This document shows, in pieces, positions 15,852 through 23,425 of a DNA stretch of 26,087 bases. Where the stretch lies: NCBI GenBank assembly GCA_002392545.1, contig DGHF01000146.1:1-26087 (forward strand), read 5' to 3'. How positions within the stretch are numbered: the stretch's first letter is position 1; each line of letters opens with the position of its first letter. Source of the stretch: Ruminococcus sp. UBA3855 (GTDB lineage: Bacteria > Bacillota > Clostridia > Oscillospirales > Ruminococcaceae). Under the pieces are notes generated by a model that was given only the letters and a program-made list of their open reading frames with translations, had not been told where the DNA came from and ran no database searches. The translations under genes and the position numbers were made by a program.

Positions 15852-15880
15852 TTGACTTTCTCTTGAAAATATGATATACT
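15852..15880 (+). promoter_or_regulatory. Promoter of the ylxM-ffh-rpsP-rimM-trmD operon
   Basis: TTGACT (15852-15857), 17 bases, TATACT (15875-15880), with an extended -10 (TGA directly before TATACT). Predicted start near 15887, about 43 bases before the ylxM ATG. Confidence 0.85.
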
Positions 15881-15929
15881 GGTGAATGTCTGGAAAGCAG
15901 TTTTACTTGACAAGTCCGGAGGTGGAGAA

Positions 15930-16274
15930 ATGGCAAGACAGCAGAATAAGCTTGACTTCCGTTTTGTCCGGATGTATGACTGTTATAAAAATCTCCTGAC
16001 TGACCGTCAGAGGGATGTCATGGAGTTATACTATAATGAGGATTACTCCCTTTCCGAAATAGCGGAAATATTGCAAATCTCCCGACAGGCAGTCAATGAC
16101 AGTCTCCGGCATTCCGAAGCAATTCTGACCGAAACAGAGGAGAAGCTTGGATTTGCGGAACGTTTTGACCACATTCGGGAAAGTTTAACCGAAATCCGAG
16201 ACAATGCACGTTCAGCCTGTCCGGATGTGGAACGAATTGCAGAAACGGCGGAAAATGCCCTTGAATCTGCATGA
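15930..16274 (+). CDS. ylxM: YlxM-type helix-turn-helix protein of the SRP operon
   Basis: A 114-residue sigma-70 region 4-like protein (UPF0122). The helix-turn-helix lies at ~28-65: LTDRQRDVMELYYNEDYSLS followed by EIAEILQISRQAVNDSLRHSE. YlxM genes sit next to ffh in many Firmicutes, and the protein has been proposed to act with the signal recognition particle; the mechanism is not well established. The start at 15930 is chosen for GGAGG seven bases upstream; an in-frame codon at 15882 lies before the predicted transcription start. Its C-terminus is a long acidic helix. The ffh start follows after 24 bases. Confidence 0.9.
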   Translation: MARQQNKLDFRFVRMYDCYKNLLTDRQRDVMELYYNEDYSLSEIAEILQISRQAVNDSLRHSEAILTETEEKLGFAERFDHIRESLTEIRDNARSACPDVERIAETAENALESA

Positions 16275-16298
16275 AACTGACGAAAACGAGGTGTTACT

Positions 16299-17681
16299 AT
16301 GGCATTTGAGGGACTTTCTGAAAAGCTGAATAACGTCTTTAAAAAATTGAAATCACATGGCAGACTGACGGAAAACGACGTCAAGGAGGCAATGCGTGAA
16401 GTACGTCTTGCACTTCTGGAAGCAGATGTCAGTTACAAAGTTGTCAAAGATTTCGTGGCAAAGGTCACAGAAAAGGCAGTCGGGGAAGAAGTTCTTTCCA
16501 GTTTGACACCAGCACAGCAGGTTATCAAGATTGTCAATGATGAACTGGTTGCATTGATGGGCAATGACAATGCCCGACTGAATGAAGCCTCGAAACCGCC
16601 TACAATTATTATGATGTGCGGTTTGCAGGGTTCAGGTAAAACAACCCACTCTGCAAAACTGGCGAAAATGCTCAAAGATGACGGACACCGCCCCATGTTG
16701 GCAGCGTGTGATATTTACCGCCCCGCAGCAATTCAGCAATTGCAGGTAGTCGGCGAAAAAGCTGGAGTCAAAGTTTTTGAAATGGGACAGATTGACCCTG
16801 TTATCATTGCGAAACAGGCGGTACGCTATGCGAAAGACTACGGTCACGATTATGTCATTTTAGATACCGCTGGTCGTCTGCACATTGACACCGAACTGAT
16901 GGAGGAATTGCAGAACATCAGGACTGCAACTGAACCCAATGAAATTATGCTGGTAGTTGATGCCATGACCGGACAGGATGCTGTCAACGTTGCAAAGGCG
17001 TTTGATGATGCATTAGGAATTGACAGCGTTTTGATGTCGAAACTTGATTCCGATACCAGAGGCGGTGCAGCATTGTCTGTATTGGCGGTAACTGGTAAGC
17101 CCATCAAATTCGTGGGAACTGGTGAAAAGCTGGATAATTTCGAATTGTTCCATCCGTCCCGAATGGCATCCAGAATCTTGGGAATGGGTGATGTACTTTC
17201 CCTGATTGAACGTGCAGAAACCGTTATTGACAAGAAAGATGCAGAAAAGCTTACAAAGAAAATCACATCTGAAGGATTTGACATGAATGATTTGCTTGAC
17301 CAGTTGAAGCAAATCCGGAAAATGGGTTCTCTGAAATCGATTGTTTCCATGCTTCCGGGGGGTGACAAAATTCCGGAAGATGCCCTTGATGAGAGGTACT
17401 CTTATCGACTGGAAGCAATGATTTTATCCATGACCCCTGCTGAACGTGCAAAGCCTTCTATTATCAACCCGCAAAGAAAGCGCAGAATTGCAGCCGGAAG
17501 CGGTACAAAGGTAGAAGACGTGAACCGCCTTTTGAAGCAGTTCGCAGAAATGCAAAAGCTCATGAAACGCTTTACTCCCAAAAATGGCAAGAAAAACAAA
17601 GCCATGATGCGTCAGGCAAGACGTGCTTTCGCTGGCATGAATTTCGATAACCCGAATAATCCGCCGGCAAAGAAAAAGTAA
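16299..17681 (+). CDS. ffh: Signal recognition particle protein Ffh
   Basis: The 460-residue GTPase of the signal recognition particle. With 4.5S RNA it binds signal sequences emerging from the ribosome and docks them to FtsY at the membrane. The N domain covers ~1-90, the G domain ~95-295 with GLQGSGKTTHSAKLA (P-loop, 108-115), DIYRPAAIQQL, DTAGR and SKLDSDTRGGAALS, and the Met-rich M domain ~320-435 (IVSMLPG, MILSMTPAERAKP, MQKLMKRF). The tail is basic. Length and motifs are normal. It is second in an operon with ylxM; the SRP RNA gene is not in this window. A short hairpin (GCGGA...TCCGC, 17691-17703) lies between it and rpsP. Confidence 0.98.
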   Translation: MAFEGLSEKLNNVFKKLKSHGRLTENDVKEAMREVRLALLEADVSYKVVKDFVAKVTEKAVGEEVLSSLTPAQQVIKIVNDELVALMGNDNARLNEASKPPTIIMMCGLQGSGKTTHSAKLAKMLKDDGHRPMLAACDIYRPAAIQQLQVVGEKAGVKVFEMGQIDPVIIAKQAVRYAKDYGHDYVILDTAGRLHIDTELMEELQNIRTATEPNEIMLVVDAMTGQDAVNVAKAFDDALGIDSVLMSKLDSDTRGGAALSVLAVTGKPIKFVGTGEKLDNFELFHPSRMASRILGMGDVLSLIERAETVIDKKDAEKLTKKITSEGFDMNDLLDQLKQIRKMGSLKSIVSMLPGGDKIPEDALDERYSYRLEAMILSMTPAERAKPSIINPQRKRRIAAGSGTKVEDVNRLLKQFAEMQKLMKRFTPKNGKKNKAMMRQARRAFAGMNFDNPNNPPAKKK

Positions 17682-17741
17682 TGCTGTCAATGCGGAAATT
17701 CCGCTTGATATAAATACATTTTCACATGGAGGTGAAAACAA

Positions 17742-17984
17742 ATGGCAGTAAAAATCAGACTGAGAAGAATGGGTGCTAAGAAAGCTCCTTTCTATCGTAT
17801 TGTAGTTGCTGATTCTCGTTATCCGAGAGACGGCAGATTCATTGAGGAACTCGGTTATTATGACCCGACAAAAGAACCTTCTGTTGTGAAGGTTGATGTT
17901 GAGAAGGCTAAGAGCTGGATTGGCAAGGGCGCACAGCCGACTGATACCGTTAAGGGACTTCTGAAAAAGGAAGGCGTTCTTTAA
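17742..17984 (+). CDS. rpsP: 30S ribosomal protein S16
   Basis: An 80-residue small-subunit ribosomal protein needed for early 30S assembly. It has the typical start MAVKIRLRRMGAKKAPFYRI and the motifs VADSRYPRDGRFIEELGYYD and TDTVKGLLKKEGVL. Length is normal. GGAGGTGA lies seven bases before the ATG. It lies between ffh and khpA, as in other Firmicutes. A sizeable hairpin follows it (17997-18029) and could adjust expression of the downstream genes. Confidence 0.98.
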   Translation: MAVKIRLRRMGAKKAPFYRIVVADSRYPRDGRFIEELGYYDPTKEPSVVKVDVEKAKSWIGKGAQPTDTVKGLLKKEGVL

Positions 17985-17996
17985 TCATCAGCGAAG

Positions 17997-18029
17997 CGGA
18001 GGGGAAGCCTTTCAGGGGCTTCATCTCCG
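17997..18029 (+). other. Intergenic hairpin between rpsP and khpA
   Basis: CGGAG (17997-18001) pairs with CTCCG (18025-18029) and GAAGCC (18004-18009) with GGCTTC (18017-18022), around a 7-base loop, with a 2x2 internal loop. No T-run follows, so it is not a full terminator. It could be an RNA processing or stability element in the operon transcript. Confidence 0.55.
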
Positions 18030-18052
18030 ATTGTCGCATTTTGGAGGAAAAT

Positions 18053-18289
18053 ATGAAAGAATTACTTTTTACAATCGTTTCCGGACTTGTTGACGACAAG
18101 GAAGCAATTCAGATTACACAGGATGAACCCGACGAAGAGGGAACAGTTGTATTTCATCTGAATGTAGCTGATGACGATATGGGGCGAGTTATCGGGAAAC
18201 AGGGCAGAATTGCCAAAGCAATCCGTGCAATTATGCGTTCCAGTGCATCCAGATATGGTCTGGAGAATGTCGCTGTTGAAATCGGCTGA
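18053..18289 (+). CDS. khpA: KH-domain RNA-binding protein KhpA
   Basis: A 78-residue protein with one KH domain and the RNA-binding GxxG loop in RVIGKQGRIAKAIR. KhpA pairs with KhpB (EloR/Jag) in streptococci, where it binds RNA and affects cell elongation and division; the role here is presumed similar. The ATG at 18053 is used because GGAGG is five bases upstream; the in-frame TTG at 18041 lies before that site. Its place between rpsP and rimM is conserved in Firmicutes. Confidence 0.93.
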   Translation: MKELLFTIVSGLVDDKEAIQITQDEPDEEGTVVFHLNVADDDMGRVIGKQGRIAKAIRAIMRSSASRYGLENVAVEIG

Positions 18290-18303
18290 TTCTGGAGTCA
18301 ATT

Positions 18304-18828
18304 ATGAAACAGAAACAGTTTTTAGAAATCGGAAAAATCACAAACGTCCATGGTCTGCATGGGGAGGTGAAAGTCTACCCTTGGTGTGACGATGCGGCGT
18401 TTTTGTGTTCGTTTGATACGCTGTATACAGACAAAAACGGTAAAAATGCCGTCAACGTCCTGAATGCACGGATTCAGGGGAATGTGGTTCTGATGCAGTT
18501 GGAAGGATGCACAGACAGAAATCAGGCTGAAAAACTCCGTGGAACAGTTCTCTATATGGACAGGGAAGAAGTTGAACTGGAAGAGGGCTGTTATTTCATT
18601 CAGGATTTAATCGGCTTGAAAGTCATTGATGCGGATACTGGTAAAATCTGGGGAACTATCCGTGATGTGATGCAGACAGGCGCAAATGATGTCTATTCCA
18701 TCTGGAATGAAGAGGACAAAAAAGAGTATCTTGCACCAGCCATTCCGGAAGTGGTTCTTGAAACCAGTCTCGAAAATGGAACGATGACCATTCGCCCCCT
18801 GAAAGGATTGTTTGACGATGCGGATTGA
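18304..18828 (+). CDS. rimM: Ribosome maturation factor RimM
   Basis: A 174-residue factor that helps mature the head of the 30S subunit and binds S19. The N-terminal beta-barrel begins with EIGKITNVHGLHGEVKVYPW, and the C-terminal PRC-barrel (~95-174) includes DLIGLKVIDADTGKIWG and PAIPEVVLE. Length is normal. GGAG lies six bases before the ATG. Its last 11 bases overlap the trmD start, so translation of the two is coupled. Confidence 0.96.
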   Translation: MKQKQFLEIGKITNVHGLHGEVKVYPWCDDAAFLCSFDTLYTDKNGKNAVNVLNARIQGNVVLMQLEGCTDRNQAEKLRGTVLYMDREEVELEEGCYFIQDLIGLKVIDADTGKIWGTIRDVMQTGANDVYSIWNEEDKKEYLAPAIPEVVLETSLENGTMTIRPLKGLFDDAD

Positions 18829-19537
18829 AATAGCAACGCTTTTTCCTGAAATGTGTGAAGCCTATCTTTCGTCAAGTATTATCGGCAGGGCGAGAAAATC
18901 CGGTGCACTGGAAATTCACTGCCGGAATATCCGTGATTATACCACTGACAAACACCGTCGTGTAGATGACAAGCCTTTTGGTGGTGGGATGGGAATGGTC
19001 ATGCAGGCTGACCCCATTCACAGATGCTGGAAAGCGGTCTGTGAAGAATTGGGTAAAAATCCCTATGTGATTTACCTGTCACCGCAGGGAAAGACCCTCA
19101 CACAGAATACAGCTGTCCGCCTTTCGCAGATGGGAGAGGAAGAATGTTTATTTCTCCTTTGCGGACACTATGAAGGAGTTGACCAGCGGATTCTTGACAA
19201 GATTGTGGATGAAGAAATTTCGATTGGTGATTATGTCCTGACAGGCGGAGAATTGCCGGCACTGGTTTTAACAGATGCCATTGCAAGAATGTGTCATGGG
19301 GTGTTACCCTCAGCCCTTGCCTTTGAAGAGGAGAGCCATTTTTCCGGCTTGCTGGAATATCCGCAGTACACCAGACCGGAAATCTGGGAGGGCGAAGCCG
19401 TGCCGGAAATCCTGCTTTCCGGTCATCACGTCAAAATTGAGCAGTGGCGCAGGGAAGAAAGCCTCCGTGTCACCAGAGAAAAACGCCCTGATATGTTGGA
19501 AAAATGGAATCGAAAAGATGAGGAATCCGAAACATGA
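18818..19537 (+). CDS. trmD: tRNA (guanine-N1)-methyltransferase TrmD
   Basis: A 239-residue SPOUT methyltransferase that makes m1G37 in tRNAs and so prevents frameshifting. The trefoil-knot SAM site is complete: YLSPQGKTLTQ, LCGHYEGVDQRI and SIGDYVLTGGELPALVLTDA. The start MRIEIATLFPEM at 18818 is preferred over an in-frame TTG six bases earlier, with AAAGGA about ten bases upstream. The C-terminal domain (WRREESLRVTREKRPDML) is intact. Its stop overlaps the start of the acyltransferase gene by four bases. The usual next gene, rplS, is absent here. Confidence 0.97.
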   Translation: MRIEIATLFPEMCEAYLSSSIIGRARKSGALEIHCRNIRDYTTDKHRRVDDKPFGGGMGMVMQADPIHRCWKAVCEELGKNPYVIYLSPQGKTLTQNTAVRLSQMGEEECLFLLCGHYEGVDQRILDKIVDEEISIGDYVLTGGELPALVLTDAIARMCHGVLPSALAFEEESHFSGLLEYPQYTRPEIWEGEAVPEILLSGHHVKIEQWRREESLRVTREKRPDMLEKWNRKDEESET

Positions 19538-20616
19538 CAGAAACAAATGCTACCCGAAAAAATTACAATGCCATTGATTTGGCAAAATTGATATGTTCTG
19601 TCATGGTTGTTATGATACACGTTGCCCCGTTCGGGCATCCTCCTGAGGAAAATTCTGTTTTAATTGATACTTTCAATGATTATATTCAGAATTGCTTAAC
19701 ACGGATCGCCGTACCATTCTTTTTCGTATGTTCGGGATTTTTTCTATATCGGAAAACAACGGAGCAATTTGATTTTTCACCCACAAAAAAATATGCCATC
19801 CATCTTGGAAAATTATATCTCATCTGGTCGGCGGTTTATCTGCCGTTTATAATTCAATCTATCATTCACAGCGACAAGGGAATTTTCTATGAACTGTTCA
19901 AGTATGCCCGAAACTTTGTATTTGTGGGGAGTTACTATCATTTATGGTATCTTCCGGCGACGATTTTTGCGGTCATACTGATTTCGTTTTTGCTACTCCG
20001 CAAAATCTCAGTCCGGAAGATTTTGATTTTTTCAGGAATTTTGTATTTTGTGGGACTATTGGCGCAGTCGTGGTTTATTCTGATAAAGCCGTTACAACAG
20101 GCATTTCCCACAGTATGGAAACTGCTCAAACTTGTAGAAGATATCATTTCGACAACCCGAAACGGTTTATTTGATGCATTTGTTTTCGTGGCAATTGGTG
20201 TGGCGTTCGCCTATCACGATGGAAGATTATCAAAAATCAAGTCCCTAACAGGCTTTATAGTTTCCATGATTTTACTAGTGATTGAAATGTATGTGTTAAA
20301 ATCCTTGCATTCAATTCGGGAAAATGATATGTATTTATGTCTAATTCCAGCTGTATTCTTTGCTTTTTCGTGGCTGATTCAGGTAGAATTACCGCCTCAC
20401 CCCATTTATCAGCAACTCCGGAAAATGAGCACTTTAATTTATTTCATTCATGCAGGAATCAAGTCAGTATTATTTGACTATGTGAAAGATACCTTAATTG
20501 AAAGAAGCTGTCTTTTCTTCTTAATTGTTGTGGCATTGACATTGCTTTTTTCTGTAATCATCATCCAATTTTCACAGTTTCCAAAATTGAAATGGCTGAA
20601 AATATTTTACAATTGA
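19534..20616 (+). CDS. Membrane acyltransferase, acyltransferase-3 (OafA/WecH) family
   Basis: A 360-residue protein with about ten membrane helices. The start (NAIDLAKLICSVMVVMIHVA) carries the conserved His of the family, and a second family-typical segment reads RIAVPFFFVCSGFFLYRK. Such proteins move acetyl or similar groups onto sugars, peptidoglycan, teichoic acids or antibiotics; the acceptor here is unknown. It overlaps trmD by four bases (ATGA), so it is translated as part of the S16 operon. Its DNA is much more AT-rich than trmD: 16 G/C in the 60 bases from 20281, against 33 in the 60 bases from 19381. This suggests later insertion into the operon, although membrane-protein codon bias also contributes. 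Confidence 0.85.
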   Translation: MTETNATRKNYNAIDLAKLICSVMVVMIHVAPFGHPPEENSVLIDTFNDYIQNCLTRIAVPFFFVCSGFFLYRKTTEQFDFSPTKKYAIHLGKLYLIWSAVYLPFIIQSIIHSDKGIFYELFKYARNFVFVGSYYHLWYLPATIFAVILISFLLLRKISVRKILIFSGILYFVGLLAQSWFILIKPLQQAFPTVWKLLKLVEDIISTTRNGLFDAFVFVAIGVAFAYHDGRLSKIKSLTGFIVSMILLVIEMYVLKSLHSIRENDMYLCLIPAVFFAFSWLIQVELPPHPIYQQLRKMSTLIYFIHAGIKSVLFDYVKDTLIERSCLFFLIVVALTLLFSVIIIQFSQFPKLKWLKIFYN

Positions 20617-20624
20617 ACCAATAC

Positions 20625-20667
20625 TACAGACAGCAAAATTTTGCACAAATCAAATTTGCTGTCTGTA
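20625..20667 (+). terminator. Long stem-loop after the acyltransferase gene
   Basis: TACAGACAGCAAA (20625-20637) and TTTGCTGTCTGTA (20655-20667) make a perfect 13-bp stem with a 17-base loop, nine bases after the stop. No T-run follows, so it is either a weak terminator or a 3'-end stabilising hairpin for the S16 operon transcript. Confidence 0.55.
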
Positions 20668-20905
20668 ATTATCTGTTTCAGAATAATTTTCGCAGAGAAA
20701 AGCGACAGGGGTAAATCATTTCCGGTTTATGGATTTTTTTTAGCACTATTACCAAAAAAAGCAGTTGAAATTTGTCTCATACGGATAAGATATTTCACAA
20801 AAGATATTATTGTGATAATATACAAAGACCTGAGAGGTAATACATCTGGTATTTTGTCAAACCGTAGAATTTTTACAAAAAACGGTTTCTTATGCAAAAA
20901 AACCA

Positions 20906-20934
20906 TTGACGAAATTAAATTTTGATTGTATAAT
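20906..20934 (+). promoter_or_regulatory. Strong promoter of ptsH
   Basis: TTGACG (20906-20911), 17 bases, TATAAT (20929-20934). Predicted start near 20941, giving a leader of about 120 bases before the ATG at 21060. Confidence 0.85.
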
Positions 20935-21059
20935 AACAGTATACACAGGAAGCCAAAACACATTACATTCAGATAACAGAATCATCATGGTTTAATTTTT
21001 GACATCATCAGGGCTACGGTGTGGATTGAAACAATCACAGAAAGATGGGAGAGTTTGAT

Positions 21060-21332
21060 ATGTTTGTAAAAGATGTAACAGTTCAGAATCAGGTAGGTCT
21101 GCACGCAAGACCGGCAACATTTTTCATCCAGAAGGCTAATGAATTCAAGTCTTCTATCTGGATTGAAAAGAAGGAACGCAGAGTAAACGCCAAGAGTCTG
21201 CTGGGTATCCTTTCACTGGGTATCGTAGGCGGAACAGACATCCGCATCATTGCTGATGGCGTTGATGAACAGCCTGCTGTTGAAGCTTTGGTTGAGCTGG
21301 TTGAGAGCGGTTTCAGCGACGAAACCAGATAA
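21060..21332 (+). CDS. ptsH: HPr phosphocarrier protein
   Basis: A 90-residue HPr. H15 in GLHARPAT accepts phosphate from enzyme I and passes it to sugar-specific EII proteins. S46 in NAKSLLGILSLG is the site that HPr kinase phosphorylates in Firmicutes for carbon catabolite repression, so both regulatory sites are present. The start at 21060 is chosen for GGGAG eight bases upstream; an in-frame ATG at 21045 precedes that site. It is a single-gene unit with its own strong promoter, a long leader and a terminator; enzyme I (ptsI) is not adjacent. It may instead be a paralogue used mainly for regulation (Crh-like), but the intact His15 argues for true HPr. Confidence 0.95.
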   Translation: MFVKDVTVQNQVGLHARPATFFIQKANEFKSSIWIEKKERRVNAKSLLGILSLGIVGGTDIRIIADGVDEQPAVEALVELVESGFSDETR

Positions 21333-21390
21333 GACAGACTTTGACATTGCATTCTTGAGGTTTGATTCCTGAGGAAAAATTGCAGATTGC

Positions 21391-21426
21391 TGGCACTGCC
21401 TTTACCGGCAGTGCCATTTCTTTTAT
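21391..21426 (+). terminator. Rho-independent terminator of ptsH
   Basis: TGGCACTGCC (21391-21400) and GGCAGTGCCA (21407-21416) form a perfect 10-bp stem with a 6-base loop, followed by TTTCTTTTATTTT. It lies between convergent ptsH and spoIVB; the T-run favours the plus strand. Confidence 0.92.
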
Positions 21427-21428
21427 TT

Positions 21429-22625
21429 TCATGAAAAGCCGGAAGGCTCGTGCATATATTCATACATGGTTTCGGCGAAAATCGCATAACCCTGCGCCGG
21501 ATTGCTGACAAACACATGAGTGACCGCCCCTATCACATGACCATTCTGTAAAAGAGGGCTTCCGCTCATGCCCTGCACAATTCCGCCTGTTTTCTGTAAT
21601 AATCGTTCATCTGTGACTTCAATCACCATATTTCTGGTATCTTCCGTGTAATCAATCGAAACAATTTCAACAGTGTAAGCTTGCGGGGTATCGCCGGAAA
21701 CGGTTGTCAGGATGACAGCTTCTCCGAGTGTGATTTCCTGTTTCAATGCCATAGGAATAGAGGGAACATCGGGTATTTGGTACAATTGCCCGAAAACGCC
21801 GTAACAGCTGTTACAGTAAAGTGTCCCGATGGGTGCATCTCCGGAAAAATAGCCCTGCAATTGTCCGGCGATTCCGGCAGACCCTGCCACCGCCCCGCTG
21901 ATGGTGACAGTATCCGCCTCACCGCTTGCAAGGGGGATAACCTCTCCGGTGTCGGGGTCGCAGATGGGGTGACCTAATCCGCCGAAATATCCGGTTTCGG
22001 GTTCAAAGTAAGTCAGTGTTCCGATTCCTGCGGTGCTGTCTCTGACCCATAATCCAGTCTGAAAACATTGGTTGATAAGAGAATATTCTGGTTTCAGGGG
22101 AATTTCCATGATTTCGCCGTCACGCTCAACGGTCAACAGCAATTCTTTCCCCTCAGCAACCAGTTCACGGAAATCAGCTGTTGACTGAATCGGGCTGTCA
22201 TTGGCTTGGCGGATAATATCACCTTCCTGCAATCCGGCAGTCACAGCCGGACAGCAATGTCCTGATTTTCCGGCAACCTCTCCGAAACCTATCACCATGA
22301 TACCATCCATGAGCATCCTCACCCCGAACGGCTGACCGCACGGAACAAGCCTCACTTCTGAAATGGGTTGAATCTCCGCCGTTTTGATGGGGAAAATCCC
22401 GAATAAGCGGAATACTGTCCGCTGAACGGTGTCGCCTGTCTGCGAAACAGCGGTAACAGTCGGACACGGTTCAGCACTCACAGGGAACAGCGTGGAAAGC
22501 TCTAACGGCTCATTCTGTCGGGTATAATATCTGTCGGAAAGATGGGTATGATAGTAAAGAGAGAGACTGCTTGGAAATGCAAACAATCCCACAGCTATCA
22601 AAGCTGTCAAAAATTTCCTTCTCAT
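21429..22625 (-). CDS. spoIVB: Stage IV sporulation serine peptidase SpoIVB
   Basis: A 398-residue PDZ-containing peptidase. In Bacillus it is secreted by the forespore and cleaves SpoIVFA to trigger sigma-K activation. An N-terminal membrane anchor (~4-25) is followed by a PDZ domain (~105-180, with AGLQEGDIIRQANDSPI) and the S55 peptidase domain. The catalytic triad can be placed at H219 (GGLGHPI), D339 (VTD) and S354 (QGMSGSP), with the same D-S spacing as I recall for the Bacillus enzyme. It appears intact, so the organism probably sporulates or descends from a sporulating ancestor. The start has AGCAGGTG upstream. A 7-bp inverted repeat (22642-22658) lies in its leader; no clear sigma-A promoter is seen, as expected for a forespore gene. 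It converges on ptsH. Confidence 0.94.
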   Translation of the reverse strand: MRRKFLTALIAVGLFAFPSSLSLYYHTHLSDRYYTRQNEPLELSTLFPVSAEPCPTVTAVSQTGDTVQRTVFRLFGIFPIKTAEIQPISEVRLVPCGQPFGVRMLMDGIMVIGFGEVAGKSGHCCPAVTAGLQEGDIIRQANDSPIQSTADFRELVAEGKELLLTVERDGEIMEIPLKPEYSLINQCFQTGLWVRDSTAGIGTLTYFEPETGYFGGLGHPICDPDTGEVIPLASGEADTVTISGAVAGSAGIAGQLQGYFSGDAPIGTLYCNSCYGVFGQLYQIPDVPSIPMALKQEITLGEAVILTTVSGDTPQAYTVEIVSIDYTEDTRNMVIEVTDERLLQKTGGIVQGMSGSPLLQNGHVIGAVTHVFVSNPAQGYAIFAETMYEYMHEPSGFS

Positions 22626-22641
22626 GTTTCACCTGCTTTCT

Positions 22642-22658
22642 GTGCATGGTTCATGCAC
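22642..22658. promoter_or_regulatory. Inverted repeat in the spoIVB leader
   Basis: GTGCATG (22642-22648) and CATGCAC (22652-22658), a perfect 7-bp repeat with a 3-base loop, a few bases upstream of the spoIVB ribosome site. It could be an operator or a small mRNA hairpin. Confidence 0.4.
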
Positions 22659-22724
22659 GAAATTAGTTTGAACCGATTCATGATATTTTATGAATGGAAA
22701 GAAATCTGAAAAGAGGTCATATCA

Positions 22725-23231
22725 ATGAAAAAAGTATTGCAAATATTTCTGAAAGTGATTCTTGTCATTACAACGCTGATTTATCCATGTTTCATGGTGA
22801 TGATGTCGGCGACGGGATGGATGTATAATTTCAATTCCGGTAATTATCCGGCAATCTTCCGGAATTTTTCTATTGGAATGTACATCGGCGGAGGGCTGTT
22901 GTGTTTCGGGACGGTTTTGTTATTGTTCGGGAAAAAGGCAAAATTCTGGAAATTAAACATTATTTCGATGCTTTCCGCCTGTATCGGCTGTGTGACCTGC
23001 ATGACAATCCTTTCAAAATTTACCGCCTATGCCGACCAGAATTTTTCAGGAATCGGCGAAAACATGAAACCAGTGAGCGAAATGTATTATGACAGAATCT
23101 TTCCCGTAATAGTTCCGGCTTTTTTGCTTGCAATTCTCTCCGTATGGCAAATTTTTGACACGAGGGATGAACGCATTCAAAAGCAGTTTGAACTGGAAAA
23201 CGCAGAAGCTCCCAAAATCTTAAACGATTGA
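22725..23231 (+). CDS. Four-helix membrane protein, unknown function
   Basis: A 168-residue protein with hydrophobic helices at ~8-30, 47-67, 75-97 and 120-142, and a charged C-terminal tail (DTRDERIQKQFELENAEAP). Between helices three and four lies a short external loop (TAYADQNFSGIGENMKP). AGAGG is about eight bases before the ATG. It diverges from spoIVB across a 99-base gap and is followed by an AT-rich hairpin. I recognise no family; it is small and has no catalytic motif. Possibly part of the spore or envelope neighbourhood, but that rests on position only. Confidence 0.65.
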   Translation: MKKVLQIFLKVILVITTLIYPCFMVMMSATGWMYNFNSGNYPAIFRNFSIGMYIGGGLLCFGTVLLLFGKKAKFWKLNIISMLSACIGCVTCMTILSKFTAYADQNFSGIGENMKPVSEMYYDRIFPVIVPAFLLAILSVWQIFDTRDERIQKQFELENAEAPKILND

Positions 23232-23238
23232 TTTTGGC

Positions 23239-23269
23239 AAAAATGCACAAATTTCGAATGCATTTTTTT
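23239..23269 (+). terminator. AT-rich hairpin after the membrane protein gene
   Basis: AAAAATGCA (23239-23247) pairs with TGCATTTTT (23259-23267), 11-base loop, and runs into seven T's. Few GC pairs, so termination may be weak. Confidence 0.45.
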
Positions 23270-23303
23270 CACAATCCGACATTCAAAAGAATACTTCTAT
23301 CTC

Positions 23304-23333
23304 TTGACAAAATGCCTTGCAATCGGTTATAAT
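23304..23333 (+). promoter_or_regulatory. Promoter of the LRR-dockerin gene
   Basis: TTGACA (23304-23309), 18 bases, TATAAT (23328-23333), both exact consensus. Predicted start near 23340, leaving a leader of about 85 bases. Confidence 0.85.
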
Positions 23334-23425
23334 GAGAGTGAATATATCTTTTGCAGAGGGGCGAAGGATTATATTGTGAAAGACTGATACCATTGCCAAA
23401 TATTTGAAAGAGAGGAAGATTTTTG

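Larger units (their letters stand above)
20617..21059. other. Content of the 443-base gap before ptsH
   Basis: No convincing gene. It holds the 13-bp stem-loop (20625-20667), a perfect 6-bp inverted repeat TCACAA/TTGTGA with a 9-base spacer (20795-20815), a 7-bp inverted repeat AAACCGT/ACGGTTT (20859-20865 and 20882-20888), the ptsH promoter (20906-20934) and a leader of about 120 bases. The plus-strand frame from 20641 starts with TTG, has no ribosome site and resembles no family. Confidence 0.6.

Noticed and set aside
20641..20925. A 94-codon plus-strand frame in the gap before ptsH
   Set aside because: TTG start, no ribosome site, starts inside the 13-bp stem-loop and has an irregular composition with no recognisable motif.
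22663..22695. A sigma-G-like promoter for spoIVB (CAAACTA on the minus strand) and the ATTCAT/ATGAAT repeat beside it
   Set aside because: The -10-like element has no -35 at proper spacing that matches well, so it cannot be supported from sequence alone.
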